A DNA stretch of 22,115 bases from Flavobacteriaceae bacterium (GCA_027068695.1 JAMOMG010000348.1:1-22115); one strand, 5' to 3'. Counted from the stretch's first letter, positions 14,428 to 22,115 are shown. Notes: a model not told the origin generated them from the letters alone. Numbers and translations: made by a program.

Positions 14428-15414
14428 TTATAAATTTAATATTTCTGCTAATTGTTTTTCTGAAACTACCAATAATTTTGCCTTTAACAACCTAGGGATT
14501 AACATTCTCCATTTATTATTTTGCTCAAAAATTTGTTTGAAAATTTGTTTTGCTTCAGTTAACTCTCCATTATTTGTTAATGTTACTGCATACCAATATT
14601 TCATTTCCAAATTATTAGGGTTTAGTTGTTGCGCTTTCATATAGTATTCTTTTGCCAACTTATTGTTGCCTGTTTCAACAGCTAAATCTCCTTTGTTCAT
14701 AAATTCATACGCTGTATGAATTGTCAATAACCTTCTCATTTCTTTTAATGGATTTTCATTATCTTCAACACGTAAATCAACAACTTTGTCTTCCCAGCTA
14801 TTCCCAGTGCTTTTTGCTTTTACAACCAAAATTGCAGCTGATTGTTTTCCTCTAATATCTCCTCCTTCTTTTTGTGCTGCCTCTAAAGCAATTAATAAAC
14901 GTTCTGCCAAGTTTCCTTTTGAATTTTCAAAGGCTTTAGCCATTGCTGGCCAAACTGTATTTTTCTCCATTAAATTAGCCTGAACTGAAAAATTATCACC
15001 AACAATATGACCCGCCATTTCTATACAGTTTTCCCCTGTATAAGCAGCTACATTTCCTGCTGCATCTAAAATTGCCAATTGGCGAACTTCTCTACCCTCA
15101 TCTAATTCTAACAATGATTTTACAGCCATTTGAGGAGTTAAACCATTTTTTAATAAACTTAAACCCCTTGGGCCAAACGATGGATTGATAAACGATTGTG
15201 TTGCTACCACACCAACTCCAGCTTCTCCCCAGGCAACCAAACTACCTACTGAAAACCAGTGCGATTGTACAGCAACTCCCATTTCACCAGTTACAGTATC
15301 TCTTGCTACAATTGAAAAAGTATGTGCAAACGGTTCTTTTTTTGAATAAAATTGTTGAGAGCTCCCTTCAAAATTCATCATAAATATTAAAATTATTATA
15401 CTAAATGACTTCAT
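14428..15414 (-). CDS. Exported DUF1028 (Ntn-hydrolase-like) protein with C-terminal TPR
   Basis: A 328-residue protein: a signal peptide (1-20), the DUF1028 domain (about 29-225) and a helical TPR-like tail (about 235-320; KGDLAVETGNNKLAKEYYMK, then LNPNNLEMKYWYAVTLTNNG). DUF1028 hallmarks are FSIVARD (33-39), GVAVQS (46-51), GVGVVATQS (66-74), GLTPQMAV (91-98) and QLAILDAAGNVAAYTG (112-127), plus VGDNFSVQANLM near 144-155. The fold is related to Ntn hydrolases but no substrate is established. Cytosolic members normally start M-T-F-S; here Thr32 of the same strand lies behind an export signal. First gene of an operon with the haem-binding and MORN proteins. Its ATG is followed directly by the lysine of a typical signal peptide. 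Confidence 0.9.
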   Translation of the reverse strand: MKSFSIIILIFMMNFEGSSQQFYSKKEPFAHTFSIVARDTVTGEMGVAVQSHWFSVGSLVAWGEAGVGVVATQSFINPSFGPRGLSLLKNGLTPQMAVKSLLELDEGREVRQLAILDAAGNVAAYTGENCIEMAGHIVGDNFSVQANLMEKNTVWPAMAKAFENSKGNLAERLLIALEAAQKEGGDIRGKQSAAILVVKAKSTGNSWEDKVVDLRVEDNENPLKEMRRLLTIHTAYEFMNKGDLAVETGNNKLAKEYYMKAQQLNPNNLEMKYWYAVTLTNNGELTEAKQIFKQIFEQNNKWRMLIPRLLKAKLLVVSEKQLAEILNL

Positions 15415-15473
15415 AATTTATTATTTTTAAGGTTTAAAGATACTATTCTTTTTATATAATTAAAGATATATTG

Positions 15474-15602
15474 ATGATGGCAATTTCAAATTTTTGGTTT
15501 TATACAATTGCAATTGTAGTGATATTACATATTGTAATTGGTTTTATATATCTAGTTTATAAATTATCTCCTAAAAAAGAGGATAAACATAAAAATAAAT
15601 AA
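15474..15602 (+). CDS. 42-residue single-span membrane microprotein
   Basis: Starting from the first of two adjacent in-frame ATGs, this frame encodes MMAISNFWFYTIAIV followed by VILHIVIGFIYLVYK and a charged tail SPKKEDKHKNK, ending in TAA. It has one transmembrane helix (about 7-31) and a short basic cytosolic C-terminus under the positive-inside rule. The composition is clearly protein-like (hydrophobic span with Trp/Tyr at the borders, then a Lys/Glu/Asp tail) rather than random AT-rich frame. It is divergent from the DUF1028 operon and upstream of purB with 135 bases between. From memory similar short proteins with an SxFWFYTI start occur in flavobacteria. Function unknown. Confidence 0.65.
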   Translation: MMAISNFWFYTIAIVVILHIVIGFIYLVYKLSPKKEDKHKNK

Positions 15603-15737
15603 TCTTTAGTACAGTTTTATAATATTATGGTATTAACATAATAGAAAAGCCTATTTTAAGTTAAATAAAGAATCTATAAAATAATTCATTTTCATCTTAA
15701 TTTCATTAATTTTACATTTTTCAACACAAACTAAAAA

Positions 15738-17081
15738 ATGATCTTAACCAATTTAAATGCCATATCTCCAATTGATGGTAGATACAGAAATAAAGTAGAA
15801 CGTTTAGCTCCTTTTTTTTCAGAAGAAGCACTTATTAAATATCGAGTAAAAGTAGAAATTGAATATTTTATTGCTTTATGTAATATTCCGTTACCACAAC
15901 TAGTAAATTTTAATGCTTCTGAGTTTGATAAATTAAGAGCAATCTATTTAGGTTTTTCTTCTGAAGATGCTCAAAAAATTAAAGATATTGAGAAAGTAAC
16001 CAACCACGATGTTAAAGCTGTTGAATATTTTATCAAAGAAAAATTTGATGCGTTAAATTTTCAGAAACACAAAGAGTTTATTCATTTTGGATTAACTTCA
16101 CAAGACATTAATAATACTGCTACACCACTTTCAATTAATGATGCTTTTGATGTTGTTTACTACCCTCAACTGTCTGCTTTATTAGAAAAACTAAGACAAT
16201 TAGCCATTGACTGGAAAAATGTACCTATGCTTGCTAGAACCCACGGTCAACCGGCGTCTCCTACAAGGTTGGGAAAAGAAATTTATGTTTTTGTAGAGAG
16301 AATTGAACAACAAATAAAACAATTACAAAATATTCCTTACGCAGCTAAATTTGGCGGAGCAACAGGGAATTTTAATGCCCATAAAGTTGCTTATCCAACT
16401 ATTGATTGGAAACGATTTGGGACTGACTTTGTTGAAAATGTGTTAGGATTACATCATTCATTCCCAACAACTCAAATTGAACATTACGACCATTTAGCGG
16501 GTATTTTTGATGCTTTAAAACGCATAAACACCATATTAATTGATTTTGATAGAGATATTTGGACTTATGTCTCTATGGAATATTTCAAACAAAAAATTAA
16601 AAAAGGTGAAGTGGGTTCATCTGCAATGCCACATAAAGTTAACCCTATTGATTTTGAAAACTCAGAAGGAAATCTAGGAATTGCAAATGCTCTTTTTGAG
16701 CATTTGGCCGCAAAACTTCCTATTTCTCGTTTACAACGTGATTTAACAGATTCCACTGTTTTAAGAAATGTTGGTGTTCCTTTTGCCCATACAATTATTG
16801 CCTTTAATTCTACGTTAAAAGGATTGAATAAATTATTAATTAATGAAGAAAAATTTGCTGAGGATTTAGAAAATCATTGGGCTGTGGTCGCCGAAGCTAT
16901 TCAAACCATTTTACGTAGAGAGGCATATCCAAATCCTTATGAAGCATTGAAAGGTTTAACAAGAACCAATGAGGAAATTACACAAAAATCTATGGCTGAT
17001 TTCATTGATAATTTAGATATTTCAAATAAAATTAAAACTGAATTAAAACTTATAACACCTAGTAACTACACAGGCATCTAA
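15738..17081 (+). CDS. purB: Adenylosuccinate lyase
   Basis: Catalyses two fumarate-releasing steps of purine synthesis (SAICAR to AICAR, adenylosuccinate to AMP) in the cytoplasm. The 447-residue protein is of the E. coli-like long type (456), not the shorter Bacillus type. The opening LNAISPIDGRYR (6-17) is diagnostic, RTHGQPASP (167-175) carries catalytic H169, and GSSAMPHKVNP (293-303) is the fumarase-superfamily signature loop with the catalytic serine at 294/295. TSQDINNT (120-127) contributes to the substrate site. Its TAA overlaps the ATG of the next gene (TAATG), so purB heads a translationally coupled unit with a lipoprotein and a TerC-family gene. Only a weak -7 candidate (TACATTTT, 15713-15720) is visible upstream. 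Confidence 0.98.
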   Translation: MILTNLNAISPIDGRYRNKVERLAPFFSEEALIKYRVKVEIEYFIALCNIPLPQLVNFNASEFDKLRAIYLGFSSEDAQKIKDIEKVTNHDVKAVEYFIKEKFDALNFQKHKEFIHFGLTSQDINNTATPLSINDAFDVVYYPQLSALLEKLRQLAIDWKNVPMLARTHGQPASPTRLGKEIYVFVERIEQQIKQLQNIPYAAKFGGATGNFNAHKVAYPTIDWKRFGTDFVENVLGLHHSFPTTQIEHYDHLAGIFDALKRINTILIDFDRDIWTYVSMEYFKQKIKKGEVGSSAMPHKVNPIDFENSEGNLGIANALFEHLAAKLPISRLQRDLTDSTVLRNVGVPFAHTIIAFNSTLKGLNKLLINEEKFAEDLENHWAVVAEAIQTILRREAYPNPYEALKGLTRTNEEITQKSMADFIDNLDISNKIKTELKLITPSNYTGI

Positions 17082-17455
17082 TGAAAAAAATCACATTAAT
17101 ACTCATCATCCTTTTTACATTTATTATTTCTTGTAAAAATGATGAACCAAATCCAGATCGTTTTAAAACAGGGAATTTCGAAATTCCAGAAGGTAAAGGA
17201 TACAAAAAAACTAGTATTATTAGGCAAGATTCTATCCAAATTGAAAAATATGAAAATAGAATAGATACCTTATTAATTACATGGAAAAACAATTTTAATT
17301 ACACCTTAAAAATGTTGCATCCCAAAAATGCCATTGATGAAGAACCAATCCATGTTAAAATTACAAGCCTTAAAAACAACTCTTATGAATTTGAAGCAGT
17401 AATTGGCCATTCTAATTTCATACAAAAGGGAACAATCTTTAAGAAAGGTAACTAA
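17081..17455 (+). CDS. Small lipoprotein coupled to purB and terC
   Basis: A 124-residue predicted lipoprotein. The signal peptide (1-17) ends in a lipobox IISC with the acylated Cys18. The next residues, KNDEP, resemble the Lys-then-acidic export signal that sends some Bacteroidota lipoproteins to the cell surface. The mature part (about 25-124) is beta-rich with no recognised domain: KTGNFEIPEG (29-38), IIRQDSIQIEKYE (46-58), LLITWKNNFNYTLKML (64-79) and a closing VIGHSNFIQKGTIFKKG. I recall orthologues in flavobacteria mislabelled as DNA topoisomerase IV; nothing in the sequence supports that. One-base overlaps with both neighbours (TAATG at each end) show tight coupling. Function unknown. 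Confidence 0.8.
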   Translation: MKKITLILIILFTFIISCKNDEPNPDRFKTGNFEIPEGKGYKKTSIIRQDSIQIEKYENRIDTLLITWKNNFNYTLKMLHPKNAIDEEPIHVKITSLKNNSYEFEAVIGHSNFIQKGTIFKKGN

Positions 17456-18315
17456 TGGAAATTTTCTTACAGTTTAATACTTGGATAGCACTGCTAACAC
17501 TTACATTTTTAGAGATTGTTTTAGGAATAGATAATATTGTATTTATTTCTATTATTTCGAGTAAATTAAAAGAAAAAGATCAACCTAAAGCAAGAAATAT
17601 TGGTTTAATACTTGCTATGGCATTCAGAATAATATTACTTTTTGGTATTACTTGGGTATTAAAATTACAAGACGCTTTATTTTATATTGATGTCTCTTGG
17701 TTAAAAGCTGGTGTAACTGGTCAAAGCCTTATTATAATTGGTGGTGGAATTTTCTTATTATACAAAAGTGTATCTGAAATTCATCACAAATTAGAAGGTG
17801 AAGAAGAGGACGAAAATAGCAACAAAGGAAATACACTTTCTAAAGCAATTACTCAAATTGCAGTATTAAATGTTATATTTTCATTTGATAGTATTTTAAC
17901 TGCAATTGGATTGGTTAGCTTAGAAAATACACCTGTAGGTTTTGGGTATGTTGGAGGTATGTCAATTATGATTATCGCTGTAATTATATCTATCTTAATA
18001 ATGATGTTATTTGCAGGTCCAGTTAGTAAATTTGTGAATGAGCATCCCACAATTCAAATACTAGGACTTTCATTTTTAATATTAATTGGCGTTATGTTAT
18101 TGGCTGAAGGTTCGCATTTAGCTGGTTTTGTACTTTTCGGAAATGCTGTTCATAGTATACCAAAAGGTTATTTATACTTTGCTATTTTCTTCTCATTATT
18201 TGTTGAATTTCTTAATTTAAAAATGAAAAAAAATAAAAAGCCCGTTCATTTACGGAATTCAACACTACTTGAGAATAAAAATAATTCTACAAAAAAAAAT
18301 AATCATTTATATTAA
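17455..18315 (+). CDS. TerC-family integral membrane protein
   Basis: A 286-residue polytopic inner-membrane protein with about seven spans (roughly 8-30, 48-70, 86-105, 132-155, 168-188, 200-217, 238-254). The TerC signature acidic motifs are present twice: LEIVLGIDN (19-27, E20 and D26) and NVIFSFDSILTAIG (139-152, D145), reflecting the internal repeat of the family. An acidic cytosolic loop, EGEEEDEN (114-121), joins the halves, and a Lys/Asn-rich tail (257-286) follows the last span. Family members are linked to metal homeostasis, including manganese export during protein secretion, and to tellurium resistance. No other ter genes are in the window, so the metal-export reading is preferred. 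Last gene of the purB unit. Confidence 0.9.
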   Translation: MEIFLQFNTWIALLTLTFLEIVLGIDNIVFISIISSKLKEKDQPKARNIGLILAMAFRIILLFGITWVLKLQDALFYIDVSWLKAGVTGQSLIIIGGGIFLLYKSVSEIHHKLEGEEEDENSNKGNTLSKAITQIAVLNVIFSFDSILTAIGLVSLENTPVGFGYVGGMSIMIIAVIISILIMMLFAGPVSKFVNEHPTIQILGLSFLILIGVMLLAEGSHLAGFVLFGNAVHSIPKGYLYFAIFFSLFVEFLNLKMKKNKKPVHLRNSTLLENKNNSTKKNNHLY

Positions 18316-18331
18316 CATTATGCAACATTAG

Positions 18332-18347
18332 TTACAGTAGTCTGTAA
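18332..18347. promoter_or_regulatory. Palindrome upstream of the efflux operon, candidate operator
   Basis: TTACAG (18332-18337), four bases TAGT, then CTGTAA (18342-18347) form a perfect inverted repeat 32 bases before the -7 box of the outer-membrane gene. No U-run follows, so it is not a convincing terminator for the TerC-family gene. A dimeric regulator site is possible; no regulator gene is in the window. Confidence 0.3.
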
Positions 18348-18378
18348 TTTATATTACTTCACATAATTTTTTGTAACT

Positions 18379-18386
18379 TAGTTTTG
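18379..18386 (+). promoter_or_regulatory. -7 box of the efflux operon promoter
   Basis: TAGTTTTG matches TAnnTTTG. The predicted RNA start near 18391 lies after the upstream in-frame TTG (18384) and before the ATG at 18411, so it decides in favour of the ATG. A clear -33 element at 17-23 bases is not seen. Confidence 0.5.
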
Positions 18387-18410
18387 CCGCAAACTAAAAA
18401 ACAAAAACTT

Positions 18411-19718
18411 ATGCAAAATAAATATATCCTATTTGTTATTTTTACATTTAACCTTCTATATGTCAATGCTCAACAAGAAAAAATAATTTCATTTGATGAA
18501 GTAATAAATAAGGTTAACGAGAATAATTATACCATTAAAATTTCAACTAAAGATTTTGAAGTTGCTAAAGCTGATTTTAACCAAACGAATGCTATTTTAC
18601 TACCAACTATTTCAATTTCCCATTCAGGTTATTCAACAACAAACCCTTTAATGGCTTTTGGCTTTAAATTAAATCAGGAAATTTTGACTGCAGCAGATTT
18701 TGATCCTTCATTATTAAATAATCCTAGTACTGTTAATAACTTTACTACAAAAATTGAAGTTCAACAACCTATTTTTAATGCAGACGGTTTGTTTATGCGA
18801 AAAGCTGCAAAAGCTAAAATGAATGCTATTGAATTACAATCATCAAGAACTAAAGATTATATAAAGTTAGAAGTTGCTAAAGCCTATATGCAATTGCAAG
18901 TAGCCTATAAAGCGGTAGAGGTTCTTGAAAAGGCTAACGAAGCAGCTCTTGAAAACAAAAAAATAGCCGAAAACAATTTTAAACAAGGTTATTTACAAAA
19001 AGCTGATATTTTATCTGTTGAAGTACATGTAACGGAAGTTAAAAATCAATTACAGAACACCAAAAGTAATTTAAAAAATGCTTCAGATTATTTAAACTTT
19101 TTAATGGGGAATTCTGCAAATGAAATTTTAAAACCCTCAACACAATTAATAGCAAATTTAGATTTAAATATTTACAATAAGCAATTTTCAACAAATAGAG
19201 CTGACATTGAAGCCATGGAAAAGAGTACAGAAGCCTATAGTAATATGTATAAGGCTTCTAAAATGAGTTACTTACCTAAGCTAAATGCTTTTGGGAGCTA
19301 TGAAATGTATGATGACAAGTTATTTAATGCTGATGCTAAAGGATATTTGGTTGGTGCTCAGTTATCGTGGAATATCTTTGAAGGGTACAAAAGAATTGGA
19401 AAAACTCAAAAAAGCAAAGCTCAATTAGACAAAGCTGAAATTAGCTTAAATCAATACAAAAATAAAAGTGAGCTAGAGTTCAATAAAGCCAAACGCCAAC
19501 TAAAAGATGCTGAAAACAAATTATACTTAACCAATTTAGCTGTAGAACAATCTAATGAAGCTCTTAGAATTAGAACAAATAGATTTAAACAAGGGTTAGA
19601 GAAAACTTCAGATTTATTAATTTCTGAAACTCAATACCTACAAAAACAGTTGGAATATTTACAAACTGTTTTTAATTACAATTATACAAAAGCTTATGTA
19701 GAATTTTTAATAAAATAA
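18411..19718 (+). CDS. TolC-family outer-membrane efflux protein
   Basis: The outer-membrane channel of a tripartite pump, 435 residues from the ATG chosen here. The signal peptide (1-20) ends VNA-QQ. The mature part has the two internally repeated OEP domains: long periplasmic helices (about 145-215, LEVAKAYMQLQVAYKAVEVL and the NFKQGYLQKADILSVE segment, and 340-430, AEISLNQYKNKSELEFNKAK then RFKQGLEKTSDLLISETQYL) alternate with beta strands (about 55-115 and 285-325, ending GAQLSWNIFEG). The G-x-x-x-x-(A/S)-D-(I/L)-L pattern appears in both halves, as expected. A TTG 27 bases upstream would add nine polar residues before the signal peptide and falls inside the -7 box, so it was rejected. 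Operon order is channel, adaptor, permease. Confidence 0.92.
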   Translation: MQNKYILFVIFTFNLLYVNAQQEKIISFDEVINKVNENNYTIKISTKDFEVAKADFNQTNAILLPTISISHSGYSTTNPLMAFGFKLNQEILTAADFDPSLLNNPSTVNNFTTKIEVQQPIFNADGLFMRKAAKAKMNAIELQSSRTKDYIKLEVAKAYMQLQVAYKAVEVLEKANEAALENKKIAENNFKQGYLQKADILSVEVHVTEVKNQLQNTKSNLKNASDYLNFLMGNSANEILKPSTQLIANLDLNIYNKQFSTNRADIEAMEKSTEAYSNMYKASKMSYLPKLNAFGSYEMYDDKLFNADAKGYLVGAQLSWNIFEGYKRIGKTQKSKAQLDKAEISLNQYKNKSELEFNKAKRQLKDAENKLYLTNLAVEQSNEALRIRTNRFKQGLEKTSDLLISETQYLQKQLEYLQTVFNYNYTKAYVEFLIK

Positions 19719-19775
19719 TTCTACTTAATACACATAAAAAATTAAGATAAACTAGACTTTAAAATTTCTAAAAAA

Positions 19776-20858
19776 ATGAAAAACATTATAAAAATAATAT
19801 TAGCAACTACTTTAATTTTTGCAACAAGTTGCGGAAAAGATAAAACAAAAACGGTCGACAACAGACAAGCTATAAATGTAAAAGTAAACACTCCTTCAAA
19901 GGAAAATAGCTCTTATATTACTGCAAGTGGTAAAATTGAGGCTGTTCAAAATGCAACTCTTAGTACTAGAATGATGGGGTATGTAAATAATATTTATGTA
20001 AAAGTTGGTGACAAAGTGTCTAAAGGCAAACTTTTAATTAGTATCAATAGCGCTGATATTTCAGCGCAAAAAGCACAAGTTGATGCTTCAATTACCGAAG
20101 CAACTGCTGCCTTTAAAAATGCCGAAAAAGATTACAAACGCTTTGTGGCTCTTTTTAATGAAGCAAGTGCTTCACAAAAGGAAATGGATGATATTACAGC
20201 TAATTATGAGATGGCCAAAGCGAGATTAGAAGCTGCTAATCAAATGAAAAATCAAATAAATGCACAGTTATCTTATACCAACATTACAGCGCCATTTAAT
20301 GGCGTTATTACTGGAAAGTTTATTAATAAAGGAGATATGGCTAACCCTGGTATGCCTTTGATAAGTATAGAAACTCCTAGTAAATTTCAAGTAACTGCTT
20401 TAGTGCCCGAATCCGAAATTACTTCAATAAAAAATGGAGAAACAGCAACTGTACTTATAAAATCAATAAATAAAACTGTTACCGGTAAGGTAACAGAGGT
20501 TAGCTCATCCGCTCAAAATACAGGTGGGCAATATTTAGTAAAAGTAATTCTAGATAAAACCAACATTAAATTACTTTCAGGTATGTATACATCCATACAG
20601 TTCCCTATTGATAAAACAAGTAAACAAACCGAACAACCAGCTCCAATTTTGGTGCCTAAAAAGTCGTTGATAAAACAAGGGCAACTAACCGGTATTTATA
20701 CAGTTGGAGAGAACAATGTTGCCATATTAAGATGGCTGAGAATTGGAAAATCTTTTGGAAACAAAGTTGAAATACTCTCTGGCTTATCAGCTACCGAACA
20801 ATATATAGTTTCAGCTGATGGAAAATTGTTTAATGGAGCTAAAATTAGTATTCAGTAG
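19776..20858 (+). CDS. RND efflux periplasmic adaptor subunit (membrane fusion protein), lipoprotein
   Basis: A 360-residue HlyD/AcrA-type adaptor linking the inner-membrane permease to the TolC channel. The signal peptide leads to Cys19 (ATSC), so it is probably lipid-anchored. The domains follow in family order: first half of the lipoyl domain (about 47-92, ASGKIEAVQNATLSTRMMGYV and VKVGDKVSKGKLL), an alpha-helical hairpin (about 95-165), second lipoyl half (about 166-200, YTNITAPFNGVITGKFINKG), a beta-barrel domain (about 202-280, TALVPESEI, SGMYTSIQFPI) and the membrane-proximal domain (about 288-360, ILVPKKSLIKQG, VEILSGLSATEQYIV). It lies 57 bases after the channel gene and 31 before the permease gene. 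Substrate not deducible. Confidence 0.94.
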   Translation: MKNIIKIILATTLIFATSCGKDKTKTVDNRQAINVKVNTPSKENSSYITASGKIEAVQNATLSTRMMGYVNNIYVKVGDKVSKGKLLISINSADISAQKAQVDASITEATAAFKNAEKDYKRFVALFNEASASQKEMDDITANYEMAKARLEAANQMKNQINAQLSYTNITAPFNGVITGKFINKGDMANPGMPLISIETPSKFQVTALVPESEITSIKNGETATVLIKSINKTVTGKVTEVSSSAQNTGGQYLVKVILDKTNIKLLSGMYTSIQFPIDKTSKQTEQPAPILVPKKSLIKQGQLTGIYTVGENNVAILRWLRIGKSFGNKVEILSGLSATEQYIVSADGKLFNGAKISIQ

Positions 20859-20889
20859 ATATTTTACTAGCTCATAAAAATATAAAATT

Positions 20890-22115
20890 ATGCAAGAAGG
20901 AATTTCAGGCAAAATAGCACATATTTTCATCAATTCTAAACTAACTATATTATTGATGATAGCCTTAATGGCAATAGGTATTTATAGTTCATTTTTAATA
21001 CCTAGAGAAGAAGAACCACAAATTATTGTACCAATGGCTGACGTATTGGTTGGCTATCCTGGTGCAAGCCCTAAAGAAATAGAAAGTCGTATTATTAAAC
21101 CTCTTGAAAAAGTTATTTCAAACATAAAAGGGGTTGAACATATTCATAGTATTGTTATGAATGGACAGGCTATGATGGTTATCCAATTTTATGTTGGTGA
21201 AAATACAGAAGATTCATACTTAAAATTATATGATGAGCTAATGCATCATCAAGGAATGTTGCCTAAGGGAGCCAGCCAACCTTTAGTTAAAACTCGTGCT
21301 ATTGATGATGTACCTATGCTTGGGCTTACATTTTGGAGTAAAAATTATACAGATTTTCAACTGCGCCAAATAGCTGAAGAAGTGACTTCAGAAATTAAAA
21401 AAGTAAAAGATGTCTCAATTACAAAAGTAATTGGAGGTAGAAACAGGGAGCTTAAAGTGGTATTAGACATGGATAAAATGGCTGAACTAAATATAGATCC
21501 TCTTTCTATTATGCAAATGATAAATGCCAATAACAGTAGTTCTCAATCTGGAAGTTTTGTAAATAATGATGAAGAGTATTTGATAACTACTGGAAAATTT
21601 TTGAGCTCTGCTAATGATGTAAAAAATTTAGTTGTAGGTATTTCTAAAAATACACCTATTTATCTAAAACAAGTAGCAACAGTAATTGACGGACCTGAAA
21701 CACCTAGAAGCTACGTTTCATTTGGTTATGGAAAAGGGAATGAGCTTTTTAGCCAAAATCAAGGTGAATATCCTGCTGTAACTATCTCTGTAGCGAAAGT
21801 AAAAGGAGCTGACGCTATGAAAATTTCTGAAAAAATACTTAAAAAAGTTGACCTCTTAAAGGAAAATTTAATTCCTAATGATGTTCGTATTGATGTAACC
21901 CGAAACTATGGGGAAACTGCTTCACACAAAGTAGGCGAACTACTACTACATTTAGGAGTTGCCATTTTAGCCGTTACAATTTTAGTTATGTTGGCTATGG
22001 GATGGCGTGGAGGACTAGTAGTCTTTTTCTCTGTACCTCTAACTTTTGCCTTAACGTTATTTAGTTATTATTTATTGGGCTACACATTAAATAGAATTAC
22101 ACTTTTTGCCTTGGT
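20890..22115 (+). CDS. RND efflux transporter permease subunit (5' part, cut by window end)
   Basis: The proton-driven inner-membrane pump of the tripartite system. Only 408 codons are present, of an expected 1000 or more, and no stop is reached. TM1 covers about 14-36 (KLTILLMIALMAIGIYSSF), followed by the conserved IPREEEPQI and the porter entry VGYPGASPKEIESRI, with the porter subdomains filling about 48-340. TM2 begins near 349 (GELLLHLGVAILAVTILVML), then the GWRGGLVVFFSVPLTFALT turn and NRITLFAL at the edge, the point where the family normally continues into the charged TM4 relay (not visible). The start ATG follows the adaptor stop by 31 bases. The REEEP motif suits both drug and metal branches, so substrate is open. 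Confidence 0.95.
   Translation, partial: MQEGISGKIAHIFINSKLTILLMIALMAIGIYSSFLIPREEEPQIIVPMADVLVGYPGASPKEIESRIIKPLEKVISNIKGVEHIHSIVMNGQAMMVIQFYVGENTEDSYLKLYDELMHHQGMLPKGASQPLVKTRAIDDVPMLGLTFWSKNYTDFQLRQIAEEVTSEIKKVKDVSITKVIGGRNRELKVVLDMDKMAELNIDPLSIMQMINANNSSSQSGSFVNNDEEYLITTGKFLSSANDVKNLVVGISKNTPIYLKQVATVIDGPETPRSYVSFGYGKGNELFSQNQGEYPAVTISVAKVKGADAMKISEKILKKVDLLKENLIPNDVRIDVTRNYGETASHKVGELLLHLGVAILAVTILVMLAMGWRGGLVVFFSVPLTFALTLFSYYLLGYTLNRITLFAL

Noticed and set aside
15623..15643. Inverted repeat TATTATG / CATAATA upstream of purB
   Set aside because: Seven A/T-rich pairs are expected by chance in such sequence and there is no supporting context.
18384..18410. In-frame TTG at 18384 as the start of the TolC-like gene
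   Set aside because: It overlaps the TAGTTTTG -7 box and would put nine polar residues ahead of a well-formed signal peptide.
20859..20883. A/T-only 7-bp hairpin between the adaptor and permease genes
   Set aside because: Too weak to terminate; the two genes are expected on one transcript.
1..22115. CRISPR arrays, tRNA genes, insertion sequences, attachment sites
   Set aside because: No regularly spaced repeats, no tRNA arms such as GGTTCGAATCC, no transposase frames and no terminal inverted repeats were found on either strand.

Overview
The window is compact, AT-rich bacterial chromosome, almost certainly from a marine-type member of the Flavobacteriaceae (phylum Bacteroidota). The basis is: -7 boxes of the Bacteroidota type (TAnnTTTG) with no Shine-Dalgarno sequences, several TTG starts, the gene order ruvX / def / DUF5606 / mazG, a LonA protease with an acidic N-terminal extension, Bacteroidota-style lipoproteins, and a recurrent-looking intergenic element ending in GCGTT...AACGC. 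I cannot name the genus from sequence alone. I saw no tRNA, rRNA, CRISPR array, insertion sequence or prophage.

Region 1 (1-4325, minus strand). The end of the window cuts a CCA-adding tRNA nucleotidyltransferase. Upstream of it lie a threonylcarbamoyl-AMP synthase (tsaC), a CDP-glycerol glycerophosphotransferase-like enzyme and a LicC-like nucleotidyltransferase, packed 2-4 bases apart. The last two look like an activate-and-transfer pair for a phosphorylated alcohol on a surface glycan. dapD (lysine/peptidoglycan precursor synthesis) follows, set off by a hairpin.

Region 2 (4423-8143, plus strand). ruvX, a DUF1919 glycan-associated gene, def, DUF5606, mazG and a short-chain dehydrogenase. 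The DUF1919 gene sits inside an otherwise housekeeping cluster. An 88-base structured element and a bidirectional terminator separate this strand from the convergent lon gene (8296-10749, minus).

Region 3 (10940-13120, plus strand). A self-contained stress-response-like operon: an ECF-type promoter (GTAAC, 17 bases, GTCT), an ECF sigma factor, a membrane anti-sigma candidate, and a secreted protein made of about twelve 17-21-residue rungs marked by D/N-Y-G/S. This is the most system-like unit in the window. A strong bidirectional terminator closes it.

Region 4 (13285-15414, minus strand). Three exported proteins in one operon: a DUF1028 protein with TPR tail, a CxxCH haem-binding-domain protein and a MORN-repeat protein. 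A 42-residue membrane microprotein (15474-15602, plus) lies just upstream, divergently.

Region 5 (15738-22115, plus strand). purB, a small lipoprotein and a TerC-family membrane protein are coupled by TAATG stop/start overlaps. A TolC-like outer-membrane protein, a lipoprotein periplasmic adaptor and an RND permease (cut by the window end) then form a tripartite efflux operon with its own -7 box and a nearby palindrome.
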